DNA of 64,000 nt from positions 84,369,936 through 84,433,935 of the forward strand of contig OX457027.1 of NCBI GenBank assembly GCA_949752745.1. The letters are read 5' to 3'. The position numbers and the translations under genes were made by a program. The DNA comes from Protula sp. h YS-2021 (Eukaryota > Annelida > Polychaeta > Sabellida > Serpulidae). Positions 32,647-42,440 of this stretch are shown in pieces. The notes below the pieces were generated by a model, which had not been told where the DNA came from, searched no databases, and worked only from the letters and a program-made list of their open reading frames with translations. Numbering within the stretch: position 1 is the stretch's first letter; every line of letters begins with the position of its first letter.

Positions 32647-34263
32647 ATGGCGAGGCGCAAGAGTGGCGCCACGAGACCAAGACACCCGTGCCTGGAATGT
32701 ACGGGGCGTGTGACGGGCCACCTCAAGACATCGCCTTGCTGCGTGGCGTGTTTAGGACACCTCCGCTGCTACCTCAAGTGTGGGAACTGCGAAACACTGT
32801 TTGTAGTATTGGTGGCACTTTTCCTGCTTGTGCAAATGGCCATGGTTGTGGTGTTTCTGTTGGTGCCTAGCTACGAGGGATGTACGAAAACCAGAATTAA
32901 AAATAAGGATCAAGCGTCATGCAGTGATAATAAACCTGTAAACTTTCGCCAAATGCCTCTGCCTTTTTTGTATGTGTCCATCCCGTGCTCGTGTTTGTTT
33001 CTACTTGTTGTGTGTTCTTATGCCGTTAAGAAATATCGCGGCGCGAGGGTGGCGAATTCGTCATTGTGGCGGCTTCGTGACAATTCCAGCGTGACGGAAG
33101 TCGATAAATACCGGCCCGGAGATCAGCGGCTGTACAGCGTCTTGGCTGACCTTGTTCGGAAGAGTTGGAAGTATCCAGATCAAGCCGGGCGCGATGCCTT
33201 ATATCTGCATCATAAATCCATACGAATAAAAAATATCTACGCTATCCGTAACGACGTATTGTGGAGGAAATATGTCGATGCATTCGAAGCAAACCCATTT
33301 TCGGACGAGCATTCAGCTCTGCCGAGTGAATCGAGTTATCTCCGTGGTGGTGGGTTGTTGGAACCACCAGAAGTGCTAAGTTACAGGCAGCCGGAAATAG
33401 CTCTAGTTTCAGAAACAGTGCTCGCCAAGTTGAAAAATATCGACAAGCCATTTTTACAGCCACAGGAAAATAGTGCTTCTGACTCTGAATGCCAAACGGA
33501 TGTGTTAAGTGATAAAGAAACGAATGGATATCTTGTAAGCAGATTGGATAACGATCTTTCTATTCCACTGATAGCAGTGAACACGAGCTGGTCTGGAGAT
33601 ACGTTGCCTTTGACTGCTGTCACCGACTTCTCTGCGAGAGGACAATCCAAGGAGCGCTCTCCACGAGCACCTGCTGTGACCGAGCATTGTGGGAAGGAAT
33701 GCACTCAGGAACTGCGGACGGGAATAGAACCCTCACAGCGGCAGTGTTCTTCGCCGCTGCAACTTTCTGCACCTGGACTGTATAAACCGCAATACGCATC
33801 CGCAGAATCTACACCATCGGGGTGCTCGTCATTGCAGAGTGATCCACTTAGTCTAGCAGTAGGTGAAATGTATCTGTTCCACGGGACACTGGCTGAAAAC
33901 GTGAGCGGGATCATAGACCATGGTTTTCAACTGACCGCGGCGTTTCCATATTCTCTGTACGGACCAGGGATTTACCTGGCGGACTCGAGTCAGAAGGCGG
34001 ACCATTACGCAGATCGTAAACATGAAAGGCGACACGTGGATCTGGCACTCCTTGTCGTGCGCACCGTGCTAGGGGATGTGGGTCGCTGGGAGACACGTGC
34101 CTCACACGTGCATGACACGTGGATCGCGGGACAAAACAAGCGGTTTTTGGAGTACATCAAGAACGACCCGCATCAGTGTTACCCTGCGTTTGTTGTGGTG
34201 TACGACCGCTCAGATGACGACTGGGAGAACCAGGACCGCCATTTGCACACTGCTGTTGCGTGA
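32647..34263 (+). CDS. Nested intronless gene: two-pass membrane protein with PARP-like ADP-ribosyltransferase domain
   Basis: A 538-residue ORF without introns, inside Piezo intron 15 and on the same strand. Its ATG has A at -3 and G at +4. Residues 15-48 are Cys-rich (C15, C18, C31, C32, C35, C41, C45, C48). Residues 50-74 and 105-126 are strongly hydrophobic membrane segments, followed by KKYRG. Residues 188-217 (IRIKNIYAIRNDVLWRKYV) resemble the first part of a PARP catalytic fold. Residues 218-405 are a Ser/Pro/Glu-rich linker. Residues 407-521 hold the core: MYLFHGT (H412), YGPGIYLADSSQKADHYA (Y443), HDTW and YPAFVVVYD. The usual catalytic Glu is replaced (F515 or A514 by eye), as in mono-ADP-ribosyltransferases or inactive PARPs. 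PARPs transfer ADP-ribose from NAD+ to proteins; activity here is unproven. The intact frame suggests a working gene or young retrocopy. Orientation in the membrane is not known; the catalytic part is probably cytosolic. Confidence 0.85.
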   Translation: MARRKSGATRPRHPCLECTGRVTGHLKTSPCCVACLGHLRCYLKCGNCETLFVVLVALFLLVQMAMVVVFLLVPSYEGCTKTRIKNKDQASCSDNKPVNFRQMPLPFLYVSIPCSCLFLLVVCSYAVKKYRGARVANSSLWRLRDNSSVTEVDKYRPGDQRLYSVLADLVRKSWKYPDQAGRDALYLHHKSIRIKNIYAIRNDVLWRKYVDAFEANPFSDEHSALPSESSYLRGGGLLEPPEVLSYRQPEIALVSETVLAKLKNIDKPFLQPQENSASDSECQTDVLSDKETNGYLVSRLDNDLSIPLIAVNTSWSGDTLPLTAVTDFSARGQSKERSPRAPAVTEHCGKECTQELRTGIEPSQRQCSSPLQLSAPGLYKPQYASAESTPSGCSSLQSDPLSLAVGEMYLFHGTLAENVSGIIDHGFQLTAAFPYSLYGPGIYLADSSQKADHYADRKHERRHVDLALLVVRTVLGDVGRWETRASHVHDTWIAGQNKRFLEYIKNDPHQCYPAFVVVYDRSDDDWENQDRHLHTAVA

Positions 34264-34385
34264 CTCATTGATTTGGATAAGCAAAATCGTGTTTGCAGCA
34301 ATGCTGCATCGACCAAATTTTCGATGCATCCCATACGCTTCCGATGCATCACCTCATCCTAACTTCAAAAGGCGTGAAAAAAAAC

Positions 34386-34391
34386 ATTAAA
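34386..34391 (+). terminator. Candidate poly(A) signal ATTAAA of the nested gene
   Basis: ATTAAA about 120 bases after the stop codon of the nested gene. A canonical AATAAA lies further on at 34977-34982. Which, if either, is used cannot be told from sequence. Confidence 0.35.
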
Positions 34392-34976
34392 TCATTAACT
34401 TTTGTAGGGGTGATGGCCTGAGTACAAAGGATAATGTATCGGGATACCATTTACGGATGCCTCACAGAAATTTTATCCGCGCGAAGAGAAGTGGCAGAAG
34501 TGCACTTACACTTTTTTGTTTTGTTTTGTTTTTCAGGCAAAATTCTCGTTGCAGCAAGGATGCATTCGGGGAAATCTCGATGCATCCTTTGTATTTTGAA
34601 TGCAGCAATGCTGTAGGATGCACGCTTATCCCAATCACTGGTGACTGTTAATTTTCCCTAGCTGATTAAAAGTACATATGGAGTCTATTCACGTAGATTC
34701 TGGTAGTTCACGAATGATCTAATGAACAAATCACCACAGTTTGAATATACAAACTGAATACATACAGGCCATTATTCATACCTCGATCATTGCGAGCAGG
34801 CTCATGATTTATAACACTATGTATTCGCTTATCCAAGAAGCCAAATATGCCAGATTTCAAACATCGAGCTTTGGTCGGGTCTTGACGCAAAGCAATTTTA
34901 TATCGTTGTACGCGTAACGCTCATTGTTTTATGTAAAAAAAGCAGTGTGTTTTATGATGATGCTGCTGTGGAACGA

Positions 34977-34982
34977 AATAAA
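34977..34982 (+). terminator. Candidate poly(A) signal AATAAA of the nested gene
   Basis: Canonical hexamer about 710 bases after the stop codon, in the context GAACGAAATAAAGAAATG, with a TG-rich stretch (ATGTTGTTAATTTAAGGTGT) after it. Confidence 0.35.
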
Positions 34983-35299
34983 GAAATGTTGTTAATTTAA
35001 GGTGTAAGGTGAAGTTATACAGAGGATATCACCATTGAATGCTGTATTATTTAAAATAAGTATTAAGTAAATAAGAATCCATATTTTGTGGTAAGACCAG
35101 AATAAGTCACTACAGACAAAGTTAGACTCTTCTCGGAGCAGACCCATAAGGCTTCGTCCAGTTAAAATACATGTATAATTATTCCAGAGAATCATAGCTC
35201 AATTTTCCATAATCTACATTGGTCTATTTCAGGAATAGTCTAACGTTGGCTATATCACCTTGCTTAGCAGATTTCACTCATTGCACAGGAGCACACACT

Positions 35300-36060
35300 A
35301 GATAGTGTCATGTCAAATGTCACTCATTGTGTCGGGGCATATGCCGGGCAACGCCCTGTCAAATGTCACTCATTGTCTCTGGGCACTCTCTAGACTGTCC
35401 TGTCAAATGTCACTCATTGTCTCTGGGCACTCTCCAGACTGTCTTGTCAAATGTCACGCATTGTCTCTGGGCACTGTCCGGACTGTCCAGAATGTCACTG
35501 ATTGTGTTAGGGCATATACTAAACCCTGTTCTGTTAAGTGGCACTCATTATGTCAGGACACATGTCAGGCAGCGACCTGTCAGACCTGTCACTTATTGTG
35601 TCGGGGCGCATGCCAGACACTGTCTCGTCAGATGTCGCTCATTGTGTCAGGACAGATGTCAGACATTGTCGCATTACATGCAATTCATTGTGAAGGGCAC
35701 ATGCCAAGCAGCGATCTGTCAAATGTCACTCATTGTGTCAGGGCACACGCCAGACACTGTCCTGTTAAATGCCACTGGTGCCGGGCACACTCCAGGCAAA
35801 GACCTGTCACATGTCGTTGTGTCGGGGCACATGCTAGACACTGTCCTGTTAAATGTCACTCATTGCGTAGGGCCTCATACCAGGCAACGACCATTGAGGT
35901 GGCGCACAGGCCAGACACTGTCCTGTCACATGTCAAGGCATACGCTACACACTATCTTGTCAAATTTAATTCACTGTGTCGAGAACACTGCTAAGATTTT
36001 CTTTTCAAAGTTCACTCATGGTGGGGACACATGCCAGACACCGTCGTGTCGTACACTTTG
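35300..36060. repeat. ~45-bp degenerate minisatellite
   Basis: About 17 units of 40-56 bp built on CTGTCAAATGTCACTCATTG then TGTCRGGGCACATGCCAGAC. The divergence between units is high, so it is older than the other arrays. Overlapping + frames stay open for over 200 codons with Cys/His-rich peptides; these are repeat artefacts. Confidence 0.9.
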
Positions 36061-36674
36061 TCGCAATGTGCTATTTATACCTAGAATTTTTCTCAAATTA
36101 AAATTTGTGCTATTCTGTTGCCAAATCAATTAGAAGCTATTGCCCCATGCTGTAGGGCGTCACTAAAACATTTTAAGGTATATAGGAAATTGCGTTCTTT
36201 GCCATTTTTATTGTGTGTGTTTATAAACACAAGAAAGTTCAAGGGCAGATCTTACCGACATATAAGTAGACCATGGGAGAGTGGAACCAATAGGCAGTAC
36301 TTATCTAATACAGCTTCAAAGTAAACGTGTCAGTGTCAGTGCAAAAATCACTGATTTTAATTCCGTTGAATCAATGCTGCAGCAACCCCTTCCTCCTGCC
36401 TCCTTCCTCCTGCCTCCTTCCTCCTGCCTCCGTCCTTGCTCCCATGCTCAGTTGAAGGCGGTGGTCGTTTCCGGTCGATCTAAATTTAGCCGTCTTTTGG
36501 AATTCTCTCTGACTGCCATATGGATGTTTACTGCCTGTGCGAGCCCGTAGTTTTAAATTTTATGTACGCTGTTTTTTTTAGTAAAATACATTTGGGGAAA
36601 TAAAAACGCCAAACCAACTGGAAATAAATAAATAAATAAACAAACAAATAAAAGGACGAAAACCCGTCTTGCTA
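36061..36674. other. Intron 15, no recognised feature
   Basis: A short CCTCCTGCCTCCTTCCTCCT repeat at about 36388-36430 and (AAAT)n at about 36623-36650; nothing else. Confidence 0.55.
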
Positions 36675-37570
36675 CAGTAGATGCTCGTTAATCCGAACAA
36701 GTGGGGACCGGCGAAATTTGTTGGGATTAACAGTATTTCGGACAAACCGATATTTTGTCTATGGGATGGAATTCGCTGCAGTGTAATAATTTCAAACACA
36801 AATGAAATGCCTTAAATTTAATTCAACCATTTAATGAAACTCGAAACAGTCTTTCGAAAATCACAATACTAAAACAAGTTGAATAACACAAATTGAAACA
36901 AAATTTTAGGAGTGACAGTCATTCTTGGTCTTTTTCGTTTCGGTTCAAATGTGTCATTTTCAAACGTCAAAATGATGTTTTCTTTGTCCTTTATCCATGT
37001 GGAAGAAGTGCTTCGTGTATACGTTTTGATCTTTAGCCACGTTGTTTTTTTCTTTCAGTTCTCTGTACTTCAGCTCGAGAGTTGTACTCGCCACGTTTCC
37101 GTTTGCTAGCCATGTTTGAACACTTAATCAGGCAGTGAATCAGTGTCCAATTTGGTGAAATATCAGTTAGGAACGGGGTTTGTATGAGCATGTTTGACAT
37201 TCTCGCGATGACATCTTAATGTTTGTGAATCAGGCACCTACTCACACAAACAATAGGTGCTACTCAAGATTACTATGGAGTAGGACAAGTGGGACCATAC
37301 TAAAAATGACCGTAGGGTAACTGGGAAAATATCGTAGACCAACTGGGAAAACGTAGGCCTGGTGAACCGTAGGCCAAGTGGGACGTAATCGGATTTTCAC
37401 TCTGATTTAACCGAAATAATGATCAAAAACATTTTTTGATCGATTTTTGTTGTTCGGATAGAAGATATATTCGTTAATCTGAATTTTTTTGGTATAAATG
37501 TGTGATAAAATTTGTCGGGACCGGGCTATTTTGTTCGGATAAACCGTGTTTTGTTAACGAGCATCTACTG
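36675..37570 (-). mobile_element. pogo/Tigger-like DNA transposon remnant, 896 bp
   Basis: Flanked by TA target duplications (36673-36674 and 37571-37572). The ends are inverted repeats sharing CAGTAGATGCTCGTTAA and, further in, ATCCGAAC/TTATCCGAACAA. On the minus strand at about 37113-36960 is a decayed transposase start: MASKRKRGEY followed, after a frame change, by LELKYRELKEKNNVAKD, which resembles the KRKR..L....K...+KE helix-turn-helix start of Tigger/CENP-B-like proteins. Non-autonomous and old. Confidence 0.85.
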
Positions 37571-37572
37571 TA

Positions 37573-39238
37573 TACTGCATTCCGTAAAAGGCGGGCCAGG
37601 TTTCTTGCCAATTATATTAGTCAACGCGAAGATATATGGGCTGAGGCCTGTCGCTGTTGTGAAAAAGACCTTCCATGACTCGTTAACTTTATGTCTGTGT
37701 GTGTGTTTTTTTGTTTTTGTTTTTTGTTTTTTTTTTGTTTATGGTTTTTTGGCTTTGAAATTTTAGGACAATGTTAAAACTGAAGAGTCTTAAGCGGCTG
37801 CTTCCATCCAGCCACGATGTCTGAATAACTTAATCAAACCTCTAGCAGTAATTCAGCAAACTACGGTCAATTGAATTCGAATAAAAGTAGAAACTGTGTT
37901 TTTCGTTGCCTCTTTTCTCGATTGAACGATAGATAAAAATACCAATAACGCAAAGCGTTGGCACCTAAGTTGCTAAAGCGTCCAAAGTCTATCCAAAAAC
38001 GATGTAGTACCATAGGTTTGAACACCTAGACACTAAGTGGGGAGGGGGCACGCTGGCGATGACGGATCGTTCTTCCCCATCACTGGATGCTTTCTCGATC
38101 CGGCTGTGTCGCGGTCCGGTGTCTCTCCGAGTGTCAGATCACTCCCGAAGGCACAGAAACATGGATTCCTGTGACATGTGATTGTGGCAAGTCTCTCCGA
38201 GTGTCAGATCACTCCCGAAGGCACAGAAACATGGATTCCTGTGACATGTGATTGTGGTGAGTCGCGAATGTGGCGTGTGGGAGGATGAAGACTATTGATT
38301 GAGATTGCCGTCAGCGATCTTGTGCGCACGGCTGATGATGTACAGAGCAGTCAGCTTCAAGTTGCATAGAACACATAGCACGAGAAAATCCTTCAGTATA
38401 TCCGAGACCAGCGCGTTTCTTGTTGAACTCACAGACAGTCACAGTGTTGCCCGTGAAGACATTTATTGTGCGGCACGTGAAGAGCGCCGACCATCACTTG
38501 ATGGCAAGGAAAACGTGCGGCTAGTTCCTTGTTATTTATATGCTCCTGAGATAGGCGAAGCATATATACTGACCAGTTGCGATATAGCCAGTTTATTGCT
38601 GGTCCCTTGGAGATAAGCGCGGCGCGTGTGGCTTTTGGACATTGCGTCTGTAACGATGTAAGAGCAGGTTCGGGCACGGCTTTCTCCATGGCGAAGTTGC
38701 AGGCACAGCTTAAAGAGCTGCAAAGCATGCTAATGGACAGACGATACGCACTCGGTGATGCGGACTCCACCGTGACGTCTTCAACTCAGTGACGCGGCGC
38801 AGGAAAGGACGCACGACGTTGACGACACGTGCGACCGAGCTGAGCTCACCGACCAAGCTCTGAAGCTGGCGTTTCGAAACGCGTTTGCTTGGGTTGCTGG
38901 CTCAGCCGCGAATTAAATCTCAAGTCTGCTGTAGCTTGCCGTGCAGGATTTGGGGGGGGGGGGGGGGTGCAGTTCATCGTGTTTATCGTAGCGTAACCTA
39001 CTTTGGCTTATCCGGTGGAAGATCCCAACGCTTAGGGATGCCCCGAAAGGGAGCGCGTGTCGATGATATGTGTTTAAGGGGCTGAGGCTAATTTGCCCAC
39101 AAGCAGAGTTTAGATTGACTTAACACGTTTAGAATCTTTGTCCCGTCAAGGTTAGTGCAAATTCGACTGACGTAAGCGAGTCTTTGTCGGGCTAGATGAA
39201 ACTGCTGAGTGATTCGCCGTCGCGCTGCGAGCAGTCAT
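37573..39238. other. Intron 15, with a 70-bp tandem duplication
   Basis: 38122-38188 (GTCTCTCCGAGTGTCAGATC...) is repeated at 38192-38258, two nearly perfect copies. The region 38260-38900 is GC-richer than its surroundings and has open frames on both strands (e.g. 38299-38616 + and 38429-38770 -) with no recognised protein; it may be a fragment of an unknown mobile element. A 14-base G run is at 38951-38966. Confidence 0.5.
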
Positions 39239-40034
39239 GAATTAGTCGGGTCTAGGACAATTCCCCCCAGACAACTCCCCCCAGACAACTCCCCCCCGAC
39301 AATTCCCCCCCCCCCCCGAACAATTCCCCCCGTAGGACAATTCCCCCCGAGGACTATTCCCCCCCCCACTTAATTTTTATTTTATATTTTACTTTGAATG
39401 CCAAAGTCTTTATTTTTAAAATACCTTAAAATCAAAAATGCAAAATTTTTCTATCTGGAACGAAAGTTTTTTTCTGCCATTTAAAACCTAATTTTGTGGG
39501 CAATTCCACGCAGATAGTCAACAGTATGTCGGTTTTCGAAGTCGCGGACTGTTTGACGAATGCGTTGCGCAGAGTCGCGTACCAGCGACGTGGTGGCTCG
39601 GGCAAGCGGCCACCCATAATTTGACCAGATGCACCGCGAACATTACGGCGGATCCGACCGATGTAACATGTAAAAAACCCGTTTTTTGCTGGCACTGAGG
39701 TGGCCAACTTAAAGTTCATTGGTTTGGATAAGGCATGTAAATTGCAATTGCGACAATGTTGAAATGTTGAAATGAAAGGACAATTACCATCTCCAGTTAG
39801 AAGATAAAAGGGCAACAATTTGTAAAAAGAAAAAAAAAAAAGAGAGAGAGAGAGAAATACAAAGAAGAGAAAAAAATAAGAAAAATAAAAATGAATGGGG
39901 GGGGGGGGGGGGGGAATAGTCCTCGGGGGGAATTGTCCTACGGGGGGAATTGTTCGGGGGGGGGGAATTGTCGGGGGGGAATTGACTGGAGGGAATTGTC
40001 TGGGGGGCAATTGTCCTGTTCCCGGATTAGTCAT
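39239..40034. mobile_element. Inverted-repeat element with arms of repeated GACAATTCCCCCC
   Basis: Left arm about 39250-39370 and right arm about 39896-40030 are reverse complements: each consists of a tandem series of ACAATTCCCCCC/ACTATTCCCCC units, in the same order seen from each end (AGGACAATT, CAGACAA, CCGACAATT, CGAACAATT, CGTAGGACAATT, CGAGGACTATT). The outermost bases also pair (ATTAGTC...AGGACAATT). The 520-bp centre contains a minus-strand open stretch (CYIGRIRRNVRGASGQIMGG, EPPRRWYATLRNAF) of unknown family. This layout fits a foldback-type DNA transposon; no target duplication was identified. Confidence 0.75.
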
Positions 40035-40420
40035 ATGCCGTGCCAAAACACGATTGTTGGTATCTGGTGCACAGTTCTCTAGCAGTCTATCTGCAGTTTC
40101 TTCTTTATTTCTGCCTATACTTTATCCCTATGATTGCTGTCTACAGCGCGGCTATTAGCTGCCTCACAGGGTTGAATTTTGTCCTTATTTACGTTTACAA
40201 TGTTTGAAGGCGTTTGAAAGCCCGCCTTGTCCTGATCCTTGTCTATGAATTACCCACTTCCGAATTTTCGCTAAAACTGGGCCAGAGACGGCGCGATGCT
40301 ATTGGCGGTGGCGATATTCTGGGTGCTCCCCTCCCCTCCCCTCCCCTCCCCTCCCCTCCCCTCCCCTCCTCTCCAAAGGACCTGGTAAAAACGTAACAGG
40401 AACTGCTTGACTGTTCACAG
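40035..40420. other. End of intron 15
   Basis: (CCCCT)n repeat at 40326-40371 shortly before the E16 acceptor; nothing else. Confidence 0.7.
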
Positions 40421-40818
40421 CTACAGAGCGGAGGCGGAGGGCGGGGCAGTAGAGTATAGCGACACGCCCACCCAGCGCCCGACCACCATCGCCATCAATA
40501 CCTCCGACAACGATGACGACGAGGAGAACGATTACGACGACGCAGAAGACCGCCCGCTTAGCGTCAGCTCGAAACGCTCCAAATCGAAGTCTCGCGAGAG
40601 TTTGAGCAAGTCACGCGAGACCTTATCCAGATCACGTGAGGTTATCGCCGGGGAGACGCGAGGCTCTAGGGAGGTGCTGAGTTCTGGTGCGGCCAGTGGG
40701 GGGCCATTGAGCCCCGGATCGATCGAGAGACCCCGTTCTGGATTGTATCAGGATCCTAGCGGGCAGCACAATGTGACGCAGGACACCATAGTGACCCAAG
40801 CGGAAAGCAGAAAGCCAA
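40421..40818 (+). CDS. Piezo: Piezo exon E16: acidic and Ser/Arg-rich intracellular linker
   Basis: Acceptor TTGACTGTTCACAG (an in-frame alternative CTACAG would start at 40427), donor AGCCAA|GTCAGT; phase 2 in, phase 1 out, about 133 residues, the largest exon here. It reads YRAEAEGGAVEYSD, then an acidic run (DNDDDEENDYDDAEDR), then repeated S(K/R)SRE(S/T)LS units (SKSRESLSKSRETLSRSREV), then Gly/Ser-rich sequence ending ...QAESRKPS. No membrane segment. It corresponds to the long disordered cytoplasmic loop between blade units in Piezo, which varies in sequence between species. Dense phosphorylation-type sites suggest regulation, by inference. Confidence 0.9.
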
Positions 40819-41702
40819 GTCAGTAGCCACCTGTTATTTAAGTCAGAATTTACCGCGTAGACAAAAATCCAAAACATTCCTGTGTTGAGTGCTGTTTTTG
40901 GCAAACTCTTAACAATATTAAGGAAGTAGTTCTGTCTTCATGGGCTTTTTGTGATAAGACAGAAACACAACAACACCCTATAATTTAAAACAAGAATGTA
41001 TCAAGCAAGTAAAAATTTGGAAATTTTTTCTCTTGAGCGAAATAAGGCACATTCTGCATTGAGTTTATTCCGAGAAAGACTCACGATGCTCCATCTCATT
41101 GATATACAGTGAAATCTCGTTAATCCGACACCGCCGGGACTGAGCAAAAAATGTCGGTTAAACGATATGTCGGTTAAAAGGTACTGAGGGTCAATGGGGT
41201 AAATCCTTCGGGACCGTGAAAACATGTCGGTTAAAACGATATATCGGTTAAAGCGATGTCGGTTTAAATGGATTCGACTGTATATATATATATATATATA
41301 TAATGGAAGTTATACGGCCATTAGCCTGTTCCGGAATAGACTTACTGTGTCGAAAGTGCTTTACTTCGCCAGAACAAAAATAATCTACTTTCTTATTTAC
41401 TTGATGTATTCTTTTTTAAATAATAGAGTATAATCAATTCAATCTTGTTGATATTTACAACCGATAGTTTACCCTTTGAAAATATAAAATAAAATTGATA
41501 GCATAAAATACAAGTAAAAACATAAACAAGGCTTTTTTGTGAAGGAAAAGTGTAGATAAATTTCAGGTAATTGTATGTTAGAGAAAAGATTTTTTCAGAT
41601 ATGAGTGGAGAAATATTCATAACTGAAAACAGGTATTTCTTAGTTGAGAAATAAATGAAAAAAATGTATGATTAAATATAAATTTATACGCATTTAAAAT
41701 AG
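40819..41702. other. Intron 16
   Basis: AT-rich; contains the MITE at 41107-41280. Nothing else recognised. Confidence 0.6.
41107..41280. mobile_element. 174-bp pogo-like MITE
   Basis: TA duplications on both sides (41105-41106, 41281-41282). Ends CAGTGAAATCTCGTTAATCC GACA and, inverted, CAGTCGAATCCATTTAAACC GACA. The interior repeats TGTCGGTTAAA three to four times. CAGT termini plus TA insertion fit the Tc1/mariner-pogo group. Confidence 0.85.
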
Positions 41703-41875
41703 TGAAACTGTTGATGGTATTAGGCTGGAAGGAGAAGATTGTCACGTGGTTCAAGAAAGGCTACAAGACCGGCGAGCTGGTGCTCAATCGATTCTCTGCC
41801 TTAATATGGCGACTTCTCGAAATTCACATCTTCAAAGTCGTCTGCTTCACAATCTTCTTCGTTTCGCTGCAACAG
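41703..41875 (+). CDS. Piezo: Piezo exon E17
   Basis: Acceptor CATTTAAAATAG (poor pyrimidine tract) and donor CAACAG|GTCAGC; phase 1 in, phase 0 out. Completes Met, then KLLMVLGWKEKIVTWFKKGY, KTGELVLNRFSALIWRLLEI and HIFKVVCFTIFFVSLQQ. The W......+....R....+WR.LE.H..K+V......+...+ pattern is a hallmark of Piezo repeats (amphipathic helix then membrane helix). Confidence 0.95.
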
Positions 41876-41895
41876 GTCAGCTTCTGCTTCTTTGT

Positions 41896-41941
<46 letters not shown>

Positions 41942-42440
41942 TCTTTTTTTTTGGGGGGGGGGGTAGGGGGGTTTCAAACGAGTATAATAAGTTTGAGTTT
42001 AGTAAGGCACTCAGAGAGTGATCTAATATAAGATCAATTTAAAATTTATTTTGATATTGAAAGCTGGCAAGTTTCCATGTGACGGATGCCAGTTTGGGAG
42101 CCTGAATCGTGGTAGTATTATAACCCTTGGACAGCGGTATTTTAGATATCGTTGTAACTCCAACCAATGCATAACAATAACTTGTCACCTTACAACCTGC
42201 CAGTCAGTAAATGCCTGCCGTGTCTTCTTTAAACCCCCTTTCCCTATTTGGCCTGCTGTTAAATGTGGCGAAATTTCGGGAAAGGCCGCTCAAGAGCATA
42301 CTACCTAAATGGTACTGTGTAAATTCTCACTCTGTGGTCGGAATCTGAACCCTTCTTTAAGTTACTGCAGTGCTATGCAGATTTTGTAGTGTTATGTCAT
42401 TATGAAAATGACATGCTGTCACGTGACGTCTCGTTGCTAG
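41876..42440. other. Intron 17, with poly-T/poly-G run
   Basis: Poly-T tract 41898-41940 followed by a T8 and G-rich run to about 41970. No other feature. Confidence 0.7.

Larger units (their letters stand above)
34264..35300. other. Region 3' of the nested gene
   Basis: Probable 3' UTR followed by intron. GATGCAT motifs are repeated (34311-34350 and 34556-34622), some as ATGCAGCAATGCTG; otherwise AT-rich without features. Confidence 0.5.

Noticed and set aside
35305..36133. Cys/His-rich ORFs of 229 and 268 codons that could suggest zinc fingers
   Set aside because: Two overlapping frames of the ~45-bp minisatellite; the cysteine spacing follows the repeat, not a zinc-finger pattern.
39432..40046. 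Minus-strand ORF of 204 codons with PP-rich N-terminus
   Set aside because: The Pro-rich part translates the C/G-rich inverted-repeat arm; the remainder (CYIGRIRRNVRGASGQ...) is probably a transposon remnant with no recognised domain.
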